Positions 11,210 through 22,540 of a DNA stretch of 64,000 bases are shown here, piece by piece (positions within the stretch are counted from its first letter, which is position 1; each line of letters starts with the position of its first letter). A model generated the notes under the pieces. It made no database searches. It was not told where the DNA came from and worked only from the letters and a program-made list of their open reading frames with translations. The position numbers and the translations under genes were made by a program. The DNA is from Botryotinia globosa. Lineage: Eukaryota; Ascomycota; Leotiomycetes; Helotiales; Sclerotiniaceae. Location of the stretch: positions 186,001-250,000 of the forward strand of contig RCSZ01000009.1 in the NCBI GenBank assembly GCA_014898425.1, read 5' to 3'.

Positions 11210-13142
11210 ATGGGTTTACCGTAAGTCATCGATCCCCCCCTTCATATTTCGCCTGTCGCATTGCGCCAAAATTCATACTCATTTCAAAACCATAGAATAT
11301 TTTTCAAGCCTTCGGAGCCTGATTCCTCATCAACCGCGACAGAAGACCCTACTTCTCGCGCACGATCTACTATTCGAGGTCATGCTCCTATTCTTCGAAA
11401 TACTCTGCGCAATCCTTCCTCTCGTGCTACCAACCGTTCGCGTATGCACAGCGCACGGAGACGGGCGCCCACAGATGATGTTGAACAGCATCGTCTTTAT
11501 TACAGCTCTGACCCAGCTCGTGTTTTCATCACTGCTCCTACTAGATCTTCAATCACAACAACAACTAGTGATGCAATGGGACATGCGAGGAGAAATGATT
11601 CATCATCACCAGAAATTCCCATAATAACATTTAGGCCGAGCGCTTTCACAGATTTTGTGAATGCCAATGATGATGACGATGATGAGGAGGACGAGGATGA
11701 TGGACCACCAATGCCCGCTGTTCCGGAATCCAGAGATTTTTCCAACCCTTCAAATGTAGAGTCGCGAGATTCTGTAAGACGTCATCAGCGATTGATGAGA
11801 ACTGCAATACTTGGAGCTCATGGCTTGCCTCTCGCCTCTATCCTCTCTCGAACATCTCCAATTCCAGAACAGCGCTCCAGAGCAGTATCCCCCACTCGAA
11901 TTGATGTCAGTAATACGAACCGCAATGTAAGCTAAAATTTAATAAGTGCCCAAGCATCGCAGTATGTGGACTAAGTACGGCCGTAGAGATTTTTGCTGAT
12001 TACCTTGGCAGAATGCATTAGCGGAACCTGTCGGTGAAACGTACTCGCAAGATTTCTCGATGCCTCTGGTGGGACGGCGAAATAGAGTAGCAGATCGAGA
12101 TCGGCGCATTCAGCGACGCGTGCGCGGAGGGCTACGCGGTCTTGATGCCACCATCAGACAAGAAGTACTTGAACACTCGCATCATCACGACGCGGTCCAA
12201 TATCGACAGCAATTCTATAGCCATGAAGCACGACGCATCAGCGAATTCAGAGAGCAAATGCGGATCAGGTTCCGAATTCGAGCCTCGAGAGAACGCATGC
12301 GGGCTGATAGAGAGTCCACTCCCGCCAGGCCCGAAGGGCTACTGCAGGGTCTTAGAGAAATAATAGGCCGGTCTACTCGCCCTGCATCTGAAGACCGACT
12401 GCTTGTTGACGTAGAGCAACCTGGAATATCGAGAGAGAGACCTCTAGCTGATGAAGTGCAATTCAGGCGTTACACCCCCTCTGGCCGTGGAGAGCAGCAG
12501 AACAACATGCCGCACAGTGAAATGGAGCAGGCCGATCAATCAATTCCTTCTAATTCCAGAGAGCGGCAACGATTTGAGTTGTTTGAAAGAATGCCTAATT
12601 ATCTCGATGTTGAAAGTAACGGACAAGAAGCCACCCAATCTAATACACTACCGCAGTTTGGGGAAGGAGGAACTTTCGGGATAAACACCAATTATGACGG
12701 CCTCGGTGATCGAGAACGTAGCATTGAGTTTCAACAGCCAGAGAGGGATCACAGAGAATCTGATGGCCATTACGTCATAGATAATGTTGAGCAACTCGAT
12801 GTCAACGACCGTAGGGACTCGAGGCATGATTTGGATCTAGAAGATCAAGAGTCATGGGACAGTATCTTGATCACGCCAGATCCACAATCACCACACCCAT
12901 CATCTTCATTTGCTTCAACCGCCGCGTCTAGCTCACAACGACCTTCTCTAGGAACCTCTGTCAGTAGTCTGCCCGAGAATGGGTCTCTTACGATTGCTGA
13001 TTGCGACAATCCATCAGATGCAGAAATCGACAATGAGGCAATTGTCGCAGCTATGGAATATTTTGGTCGATATACACAAAATCGCTCAGGCCCTGCATAT
13101 GTCGAACAACCTATTGGACAACATAGAGCATTCGCGGGCTGA
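11210..13142 (+). CDS. Hypothetical disordered protein, 590 residues
   Basis: There are three exons: 11210-11220 (only 11 nt), 11296-11926 and 12012-13142. Introns are 75 and 85 nt. The tiny first exon gives MGLP and joins in frame to IFFKPSEPDSSS; the GTAAGT donor and CATAG acceptor fit. The product is Arg- and Ser-rich, with basic N-terminal stretches, an acidic run (DDDDDEEDEDD, about residue 145) and an Arg-rich middle (RNRVADRDRRIQRRVRGG). It seems largely disordered and I see no catalytic motif. I do not recognise the family; nuclear or RNA/DNA-associated roles would be guesses. Confidence 0.8.
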
Positions 13143-14467
13143 TAAATCTACCGTATTGGTCTTGGATGAATGAATTTATCGATAACTAGATTTCATTGCC
13201 ATTCCAGAGACGGGAGTTTTTTTTAAGGAGATCAAGCACGCCATTGCAGAATGATTTATCACGATTCTGATGATATATTGTATTATTATACTGGCGTTGG
13301 GTTAAGCAGGGAAATCCACTTTCTGTTTGTTCGTGGCTATGATCAAACAAGCAGTGATATGGGCGTTCGTCCTTCATGAAGATCAATTTGATCAAGGAAT
13401 ATTGGATTATGAGCCACACAAGGGAGTTATTAGACATCGAAAAGGAAAAATGGGGGAGTTGAATCTGGCGAAATGCTTACTTTTATCACAAATGGTTCCA
13501 GTTTTTCTAGACAATTAGTACAGAGGTATCAGATACGTCCCAGGTAGCCTTTGATGGAGATGTCAATGAGTGGACATGAGTCTAAAAGGAGTTTGAAAGA
13601 TGAATTTTGTGTAGTCAAGGTGTTGTGGTTGATTGATGATTTCAATCCTTCTTCCCTTTTTGTATATGCCCTAATTGTCACATATAGAAAGAGGTATTAT
13701 TCCTTTTTTTTGAGCCTATCAATTTAAACCCAATCAAAAAAGGAACTTCATGAGACAATCAAACAATAAATGGTGTTTCCCAGGAGACAGTTGTTAAATC
13801 AGATGTTGCAAGATCCCTTATCATATCAAGATTATCCATCTACCTACCTAGTATCTCTACGATATATCACCCGAATTGATGATTTACGACTATCAGCCTT
13901 ATTAGGCACGGCATACTTTATTTAGATGCAGCTCGCCAGAGAGAGGGAGTGGTTGCGACTTCAACAGGATCCAGGATCCACCCATGTAGGCGCTTGTTTG
14001 CCAATTTTGTTTAATCTTGCCTTTACCCAATGTTTTAATTTCTCTCTTTCTGATAATGCTCCATAACTTATAATACCACGCTTCGTGTTTTTTTGGGTAA
14101 TGATTGGACAAACATTCATACACAATACTTCACCAATAAAGAATGTTTATTATCTTCAAGACACAAACATCAAATTCAAATTCAACATAATATCATACAA
14201 ACAGTGAATTTCTTCTTTATATCCACTCTCGCGTGCTATTTTCGCCGTGCAGTGAGGGCCAGGATCCACCGATATCGACAACCTTGAATATAGTCCTATA
14301 ACCCCGCCAAATAATCGTCGCCCGTGAAACAGGAACAGGAATCTAGTCCACAAACCACGAAAAGCTGATGCTTCAATGAGATCTCCCATCTGCCAGAGAA
14401 ACATACCTCTAGCAGCCCTCCTCTCCACCCTCTGAAACCTTCCACCCGGGGTCATCGCACACCGACC
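13143..14467. other. Intergenic spacer between hypothetical gene and sepH
   Basis: About 1.3 kb containing the 3' flank of the upstream gene and the presumed promoter and 5' UTR of the SepH kinase gene (CT- and C-rich leader around 14360-14460). Open frames here lack recognisable motifs or convincing splice structures. Confidence 0.5.
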
Positions 14468-17400
14468 ATGGTTTCTCGTCCACCCTCCTCAGCCGACCGG
14501 CTAAGCAATTCAAGATCGGCGGGCGTGAATGGGAGTGCGAAGGCAGAAAGGACTCCAGGGACACCGCGGAGAGAAAGAAAGGAAAAGGCTGTGCAGGATC
14601 CAGGACTCAAAGACTACGTACACACCCGAGATTCTCAATAGAGGAAATACACCTACTTATAAATGTTCAGCGTCTAGGAGAATGTCTCGGGAAGGGAGCA
14701 TTTGGTTCGGTCTACAAGGCGTTCAATTGGGGCACAGGGGAAGCTGTGGCTGTGAAGCAGATCAAGCTGGGGGACCTCCCCAAGAGTGAATTGCGGATGA
14801 TTGAGGTAGATTTAAATGTCGAGATAGTTTGGACTGCGTACTAATGCTATGTGCAGGCCGAAATAGACCTTCTCAAAAATCTGCATGTAGGTTTGCAATT
14901 AAGTTGAGAGGCGGCAAAGCCATTTGAGCTGACATTTCTTAGCACGACAATATTGTCAAATACCTTGGTTTCGTTAAGTCTTCAGACTGCTTGAACATAA
15001 TTCTAGAGTAAGACATTTTGTGTTCTTGTTTCCTTGCCACATTTTACTGATGATGTTTTAAGGTATTGCGAAAATGGCTCCCTACACTCGATTTGCAAAA
15101 GTTATGGGAAATTTCCTGAAAACCTGGTTGGCGTTTACATGGGACAAATACTTTTGGGACTCCAATATCTGCACGATCAGGGTGTTATTCACAGGGACAT
15201 AAAGGGCGCGAACATTCTTACGACAAAAGATGGAAAGGTCAAGCTTGCGGATTTTGGTGTGTCTACTAGCACTCTTGCTGGAGCAGACAAGGAGGCACAA
15301 GTCGTTGGAACCCCATACTGGATGGCTCCTGAAATCATTCAACTTTCTGGTGCAACTCCCGCATCTGATATCTGGAGTTTGGGTTGCACGGTAATTGAGC
15401 TACTTGAGGGCAAACCTCCGTATCACAAATTGGCTCCCATGCCAGCCTTATTTGCTATTGTCAATGATGATCACCCCCCTTTGCCTGAAGGAGTTTCACC
15501 AGTGAGTCGGTGTTAATGTCTTCTTTGAAGCCAAAACTAAACATTTCCTAGGCAGCTCGAGATTTTCTCATCCAGTGTTTCCAAAAAGATCCAAATCTAA
15601 GGGTTTCTGCACGAAAATTGTTGAAACATGCTTGGATCGTGGGCTCACGTAGAACTGATGCTCCTATTGCAAAGCCCCCAACGAACTTCAATGAAGCGGT
15701 CGAAGAGGTAAAGCAGTGGAATGAGGCTTTAAAATCTCCCACCAGTGCCGGAACGTTTCGTACTTCTACAAGGTCGCAACAGCTTGGTAGCCCCTTACCA
15801 GCCCGTCGAGATCCTCCTCTGAGGAATATTCACAATGAATCGCAAAGCAATAATATGATCACCCCTCCAAAGGGCCCCCTCTCTGTGGCGAAACCGAAAA
15901 GTTTGGCGAGTTCTTTCAGGTCTCCAGAAACTGCAGGTAAGCGAGTCTCACTAGGAAATTTCCAAAATTCCTTGTGGAAACTGACTGTTGAAGCGGACGA
16001 TAATTGGGATGATGACTTCGCTTCTTCTATATCTCCAAGTGCGCTTCAACTTCCACATCTAAAGCCTCATGACAATTTCGGAGGCCTCCTTTCCGCTGAT
16101 CGTCTCAAGTCTTTTGCATCATTCGAGTTCGCAAATGAGGAATCCGATAATTGGGACAATAACTTTGAGGGCGATCTTGTGACAATCAAGGGTCCCAAAA
16201 CCCATGTCGAGACGGATGGCCATGAATTGGAGACAATTCGACCATACAAAATCAAAGCTCCCACTAACATAGATTTTGAAGAAGACCTTTCTCCTAGAAG
16301 TTATTCGAGAAAGCCATCTATCCCTTCTCGTCCGAGATCTCCTATCAAGGCACGGGCTGAGGGAAAATTCGCCTTGCCTTCCAGGCCGGCAATAATGTAT
16401 CGCGAGACTACCGTAGAAGATTATTCAGACCTATTCGTTGACAATGATAGTATTTTTGACAAAAGATTGGATATAATCAAAGTCAGTATCCCAAATAAGT
16501 TGTCCTGCGTATCACTAATATGGAGGAATTTAGGACGATGCTCTTTCTCCGAAACTTTTCCACCCATCTGACCTGACAAGCATTCCGCGTTCTGCTCAAT
16601 CTCCTACTACAAATGGGGGTAGCAGCTTACGAAGAAAAACCACTCCCATTTCTCATGACAATCCATCCATACATCGTACAAACTCATCAGTTGAGATACA
16701 AAAATACGCGGAAAATGAAGAAGATGAAGATTTTTCGGACATATTTGATCCACGTGGGGCTGTAGTTCCTAGGATTGAGACTGACAAAGGCTCAGGAGAA
16801 GCACTAATGATCAACTCAAAATTTTCACACAACTCCTGGCTTGGTGACGAGGATGATGAAGATGACCCATTTGCCTCATTGGAGCAAGGTTTCGATGAAA
16901 TGGACTTACAAGCCAATATTGCCAGAGATAAACATGCTCGACTATGCGCATCAGTGGAAGGATTGGTGGGTTCACTGAAAGCAACACAAGCCGAGCATGT
17001 ATTGTCTGAATTATCGGAACAATTGGTATGTTTCTTTCTAATTATGATGTATCTCTGTATTAATGTGTGAATCAGCTTGATATTTTATACGAGTCAGAGG
17101 ATGCAAAGGGCCTGATAATCAGTGCTCATGGAATGCTTCCAATTTTGGAGATACTAGAACCGTGTACCTTGAAAAGCCGTCAAAGTATGATATTGAGATT
17201 ATTGAAGGTCGTCAATGCAATCATTTCGAATGATGTCGAAATACAAGAAAATCTTTGCTTTGTTGGAGGAATTCCGATCATCACAAAGTTTGCTGCTAGG
17301 CAATACTCGAATGAGATACGTCTTGAGGCTGCTGCTTTCGTAAGGCAAATGTACCAAACTTCTACTTTGACACTTCAAATGTTTGTCAGTGCTGGTGGAC

Positions 17401-19251
17401 TGAATGTTCTTGTTGAATTTCTCGACGAGGACTATGATGATGCTAGGGATTTGGTGCTCATTGGTGTCAATGGTATTTGGAATGTGTTTGAGCTTCAGGT
17501 ATGTTGGTACATGTGATACTCGAGCTGCTAAACTAATAATCTAACAGGGGCCAACTCCAAAGAATGATTTCTGTCGCATCTTCTCGAGAAGCAAGATCTT
17601 ATCCCCATTAGCGCTCGTCTTAGATCGTGTGTTAGATGAAGATGATGAGCTTTCTGAACTTATTGAAGGTCGCATTGTCAATATATTCTATCTTTTCTCT
17701 CAAGCAGAAAACTACGTCAAGGAGGTTGTGGCTGATCATGTAGTGCTCAAACGTAGGTTTTCCTGTGACTTTGCGGTACGTTTGTTCTAACAACATTCCA
17801 GGGGTTCTCAAAGATCTGAGACGAATGACACCAGCGCATCAAATCACTATGCTCAAGTTCATTAAAAATCTGTCCATGTTATCAACTACTCTCGAATCCT
17901 TACATGCCGCAAACGCCATCGAACTTTTAATCGATCTACTAAGCTCAAGTATGAAGCGCACGCCTGATCACTTCCGCGAGATTTCCAATCAAGTTCTGAA
18001 TACTATGTATAATTTGTGCCGACTGAGTAAGGAGCGACAGGAAGATGCAGCCTTCAACGGTATAATCCCATTACTTCAACGAATAATGAAGACGAAACGC
18101 CCTCCGAAGGAATTTGCGCTCCCAATTTTATGTGATATGGCACATTCGGGGAAAGTTGGACGTAAATATCTCTGGCAGAATAAGGGATTACAGTTTTATG
18201 TTTCATTGTTAGAAGATCAATATTGGCAGGTCACCGCTTTGGACGCTATATTCATTTGGTATGTTTAGTATCTCGTAACTAAAAAAATTGCGTACTAATC
18301 GTATCATACAGGCTCCAAGAAGAGACGGCCAGAGTCGAAAAGGCTCTACTAGAAGGTAATTTTACTGCAATGATAGTGCAATGTTTTACTGTATCCAAAG
18401 CAAATGCCTTCGACTACAATTTACTAGAGCCTTTACAAAAGCTCCTAAGATTAAGTTCGCCTATTGCTGGCTCTCTTACCCGGACTGATCTGTTCACTGG
18501 CATTCTGCAAAAACTTAATCACAAAAAGGCTGTTGTGCGATTAAATTTACTACGCATTGTTCGAAGCATATGCGATGCTAGTGGTGACGAAGCAGAAAGC
18601 ATCAGGCATCACGCTTTGTTTGAAGTGATACAACATCTCGCTGAGAATGATAGCGCTGTGCTGGTAAGAAATATGGCAAGTGAGCTAGTCAAGTTCAATT
18701 TGGACAAAGCTTCGGAAAGTGGAAGTGGTTCAAGGTCTCGATTAGCCCCTAGACGTGGAAGTTCTTTCACGGCACCTGCTCTTCAACATAGCGCGTCGAC
18801 CCCTTTGACGCCCACCCAGGCTAGTCGAATGTCACAAACATCAGCATTCATTGATGGAAGTGTTACACCTTATAGGCGCTCGGGTGTCACATCGACGGCA
18901 TCTAGTAGTACCGAATCTGTGCACTATCGACCTAGAACTACAGAGGGCACAACATCCATCATGCGAAAAGCGAGCGGTGACTTGACAAATGGAACACCAG
19001 TTAGCAAAAGCCGGTTACCTCGAACGGCACTCCTTCGTGCATCACGATCATCAATAGCGGCACCGCAGCTAAGAGATGACCCATCGCAGCTTAGAAGGGA
19101 AAACAGGGAGAATGGAGTCAGGCCACGAGAAAGAGAACGTGAACGAGAGCCGATTAGACCTACGTCTTCGAATGCGGTTAGTGGGCCAGAGCATAAGTTG
19201 AATAGGAGGAGAACAACGAGACCGCCTAGTGGTGATGTCAAATGGTCATAA
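14468..19251 (+). CDS. sepH: Septation-initiation protein kinase SepH (Cdc7/Cdc15-like STE kinase)
   Basis: Eleven exons: 14468-14617, 14671-14805, 14857-14886, 14943-15007, 15063-15501, 15552-16481, 16534-17025, 17076-17498, 17548-17752, 17802-18258 and 18312-19251. All ten introns are about 50 nt with consistent phases, giving 1421 residues. The kinase domain has GKGAFGSV (about 57-64), VAVKQ with catalytic Lys79, HRDIKGAN (Asp172), DFG (190-192) and GTPYWMAPE (209-217). The signature fits the SepH/Cdc7 branch of the septation initiation network, which acts at spindle pole bodies to trigger septum formation. The C-terminal part reads like helical armadillo repeats followed by a Ser/Arg-rich tail. 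The length is close to Aspergillus SepH (about 1350, from memory). I see no break or frameshift. Confidence 0.95.
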
Positions 19252-20356
19252 CATCATTTTGATCGTAAGGCCTGAAACCGAATGGTATGAGGGGTCATTG
19301 GATTATTGGAAAAGGTCTGACCTGGTAGGATGGATGAATGGATTCATGGGTGTATTAATGATTAAATACTCTTATGGATGGAATGGATAGGTAACGGAAT
19401 TGATTGCATTTTCTTCGGAGTACATAACGGATTGTGTAGACCATGAGGGGACTCTTGGTTCATAGGTCTACTGTTTTGTAGGAACTAGACTTGTTTATTT
19501 GCATATTTGCAAGGAGTTTGTGGGGATATCAGGGGAAATGGTAAATGCGGATGGTGATATTGATATGATTAGTATTGATATATCTGTGGTTGGGAAGTCA
19601 GATTATCTTTTTAGTAGGCTAGGATTGAGATGAGATGCATAGGGGCGATTCCCGAGAAGAATAGGAATATATGAATGAACACAAGGATGATTTCTTGTAT
19701 GGATTGAAAAGTTTGGTTGGTTGATCTTGTGAGACCGATTGGATTTGTGATATTGGGTGATTGAATGTTCGCACATCGGCTACGAGTATAATACCGAGTT
19801 GGAATGAAAAGAATATAAGTGTCACATGGTGTGGTATGGTGTGGTATGGAGTTTTGAATATTTTATTCCCTATCATCGTGTGAGGTTTTCTTTCTCTGAT
19901 ACTTGAAGTGAGTTGGATGGAATGGAGTCTTTGTGAGTTGGTTGGCTGGTTGGTTGGTTGGGATTTGGATTTCTTTTTGGATTTGATGGATGGGGGATAG
20001 TAGATGATGGATTATGGATGGGGTTGAGTGGTGTGGTGTTGACGATTGTAATCTTACGTCTTGCATGTCTTGCATCTGAAGTAGATCTATCTAGGGACTC
20101 CTCGGTTTCAATAATGGGCTTGGTCCAGTGTAAATGGGATGGGTGAAGGTGCCGGTATTTGAGAGAAGATTCGTAATGAAGAAATCTGGCTTTTCTTATA
20201 GCAGGCTTGACTAATGATATATATATTTGGAAGAGAGATACATTTATGTTGGGAATGGATGAAAGTGTATTGGGGACCTTGACTAATACGGAAAGAGCCT
20301 TGTTTGGTTAAAAAGTTAATAAAGTAGTTATTTCAATCCCTCGTTTGTAAGATTAC
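19252..20356. other. Intergenic spacer 3' of sepH, no gene seen
   Basis: About 1.1 kb with G/A- and T-biased stretches and short direct repeats (GGTTGGTTGG-like near 19938-19962, GTGTGGTATG near 19830). I see no convincing gene. It ends at the TA flank of the TIR element. Confidence 0.55.
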
Positions 20357-20358
20357 TA

Positions 20359-20834
20359 CAGTACTAGGGCACAGCTGTTTGTCGAACACCAAAATCGCAC
20401 CAAAACTCATATAAATCATCAATAAATTTTTCTATAAGATTATAATTTTTATATAATGAATTTTATATTAATCTCTTTAGTTTTAATTATATTTTAATAA
20501 AAATAAGACTATTTATTTTTAAAAAATTTATTGATTATAAAATCTATATAAAAAGTTAGTATAAATTTGAAATATTGAAATTTACTAATAAAATAAGCGA
20601 AAATCAAGAACTTTTTCTTTGATATTAATTTAATCTTATAAATAATATTATTTATATATTTTTAAATTATAATAAATATTATAATTAAATTCTTTAATAT
20701 ATAATAAAAATATTAAAGAAATCTTGATTTAATATAATGATTTTTATTATTTCTCTTTTATTATTATAAATAGAGCAAAATAGCTATTTTTGGTGTGATT
20801 TTAGTATTCGATGAACAGCTGTACACGGTTACTA
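20359..20834. mobile_element. TIR-bounded MITE-like element (mariner/pogo type), RIP-decayed
   Basis: A 476-bp AT-rich block begins CAGTACTAGGGCACAGCTG and its other end, read on the reverse strand, begins TAGTAACCGTGTACAGCTG. By hand alignment the terminal inverted repeats run 47 bp with 36 identical positions. Of the 11 differences, 8 are C/T or G/A transitions, the pattern expected from repeat-induced point mutation. TA dinucleotides flank both ends (20357-20358 and 20835-20836), as expected for TA-targeting Tc1/mariner/pogo elements. There is no open frame inside, so it would be non-autonomous. Family assignment is inference from the TIR start and the TA target. Confidence 0.75.
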
Positions 20835-20836
20835 TA

Positions 20837-22498
20837 TGTAGTTAGTTTGAATAGATAAGTAATTGAACTCTAAGCCTAATAAAAACTCATAGAAAATCTA
20901 AGCATCAATAAAAAATCCGATTAAATATTCTAATTTATATCAAATATAAGTAAATGCTATAATAACTTCTTTTTCAATTGAATCAATAGATTATGTTTAG
21001 AATTTATTTACTTGAGTTTAGAATATTTATTATATTAGAAGATAGATATTGTAACTAGGAGGCCGCTTATAAGAGCCGACTATTAGCTAATAAGCTTGAT
21101 CGATACAGGCTATGAGAGCTTTCAAACACCCTATAATTTAGTAATTGAAAGCTTGTAGCAAGGCTCTGTATTATAAAAAAGAAAAAAGAATCAAGTCAGA
21201 TTTTTTGTAAGGGAGATAATTGAATAATATTCCATTGATTTTTTAGTTTTCTTAGCGTGTTGTCATTTCAATCCCTCCCTTCAAATCTACATATCTATGG
21301 TAGTTGAGAGCTACTGAGCCACGAACTTGTGAGCTTGTCTCACTGTCGACTTGACAACCGACACTTTGCCGAAATTGTGCACGTGATGTCATTCTCACCT
21401 CGGTCAAAGGCCCGTACACTAGGTACCTAGTTAACGCAAGCATACGGAAGCAACGTCTCCTCCCATTCCTAGCTGAAGAATCCTACAATCATATGTGTAT
21501 TTCAGCCCGTGATCTAGTCCATCACTGCCATTGCTCACCTTCAACTCCATGGTTGCATCAAGCTTAATCTCTTTCACCGGCTGTAAGATTTTGTCCCCAG
21601 GTTTTACGAGCTCAGCAGGACAGAAGCTCGTGAACCTTGTCGATTCTTCCACGTCGCTATACCCGGGCCTTTGTTGTTTCTTTTAATGAGTTGGAGGTGA
21701 TTGTGGAGGAATGGAAAGAAGCATGAAACCCTGTACAAAGATTTTCTTCTGTGGTGGTTGTGTAGGTATATAACCATGCCACTTTCCCCATTCAATTTAG
21801 TTAAGTAGTGGAGTTCCTGCATGTAACAGACAGCCATGACACTGACAGGCTTTTCCTGAAAATAGCTTGAAGCCAAATATCTCAAATGACGCATACTTGA
21901 GTATTGCGGGCAATCTTTAAGCCAACCAAAGCTGGCAACATGGCAACACCTTCCACAAGTACAACCCCTCAACTCTGAGAGCTAAACAAAGCGGATATAT
22001 TTCAATCAACCAATTAGCCAGCACACTCCGTGTATATAATTCATCTGGCCTCGTCCAATGGAGGGGAGGTTCCGTAAGTTGAAAGCTATGCAGAGAGTTG
22101 TGAGTGTGTTTTTGAATTACCTGGAATCATGCCTAGTGCCCTTGAAAAGCACTTCACTGGAGTCTAGCTGCAACTGGGAGGTGATATAAAGCAGGAGTAG
22201 TTTTAGACAAAAAAGAAGCTGAAGAGTCGCTAGCCTTACTCGATGAAGAAGCAAGTGCATCTACAGACTAGCGGTTTGAGGTTTAGATCAGACTTTAATA
22301 GCTTGGCCACGATAGATGAGATTTTAAGAAGCAGCAGTTGCAGTCTCGAAATCGTATAAATCTATGTTGCGAGATATAGGATATATGAGATAAAGCTCTT
22401 TGGAACACGAGAATGATAATGGTTTGAAGATTTGCAACGTTCCACCTACATTCCTCAAGTTCTAGAACTTGATAATTGTTGGTGGCAGGTTATATTGA
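20837..22498. other. AT-rich decayed sequence followed by spacer with coding-like scraps
   Basis: From about 20840 to 21240 the sequence is AT-rich with stops in every frame. From 21250 to 22500 composition becomes normal. Short stretches read like protein on both strands but are interrupted. They include a spliceable minus-strand frame at 21252-21652 and a plus-strand tract at about 22196-22420 with in-frame TAG/TAA codons. No intact gene can be supported. Confidence 0.5.
21252..21652 (-). other. Unassigned spliceable open frame without ATG
   Basis: On the reverse strand a frame containing FTSFCPAELVKPGDKILQPV runs to 21539 and can splice across a 56-nt GTGAGC...TTGTAG intron (21483-21538) into a second open segment ending at 21252, about 114 residues in all. 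There is no ATG upstream before a stop near 21685. It looks coding in composition, so it may be the remnant or an internal piece of a gene, but I do not recognise it. Confidence 0.2.
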
Positions 22499-22540
22499 TC
22501 ACCGAGACCACTATACTTAGAGGAAGCAAGCGGTCACGAC

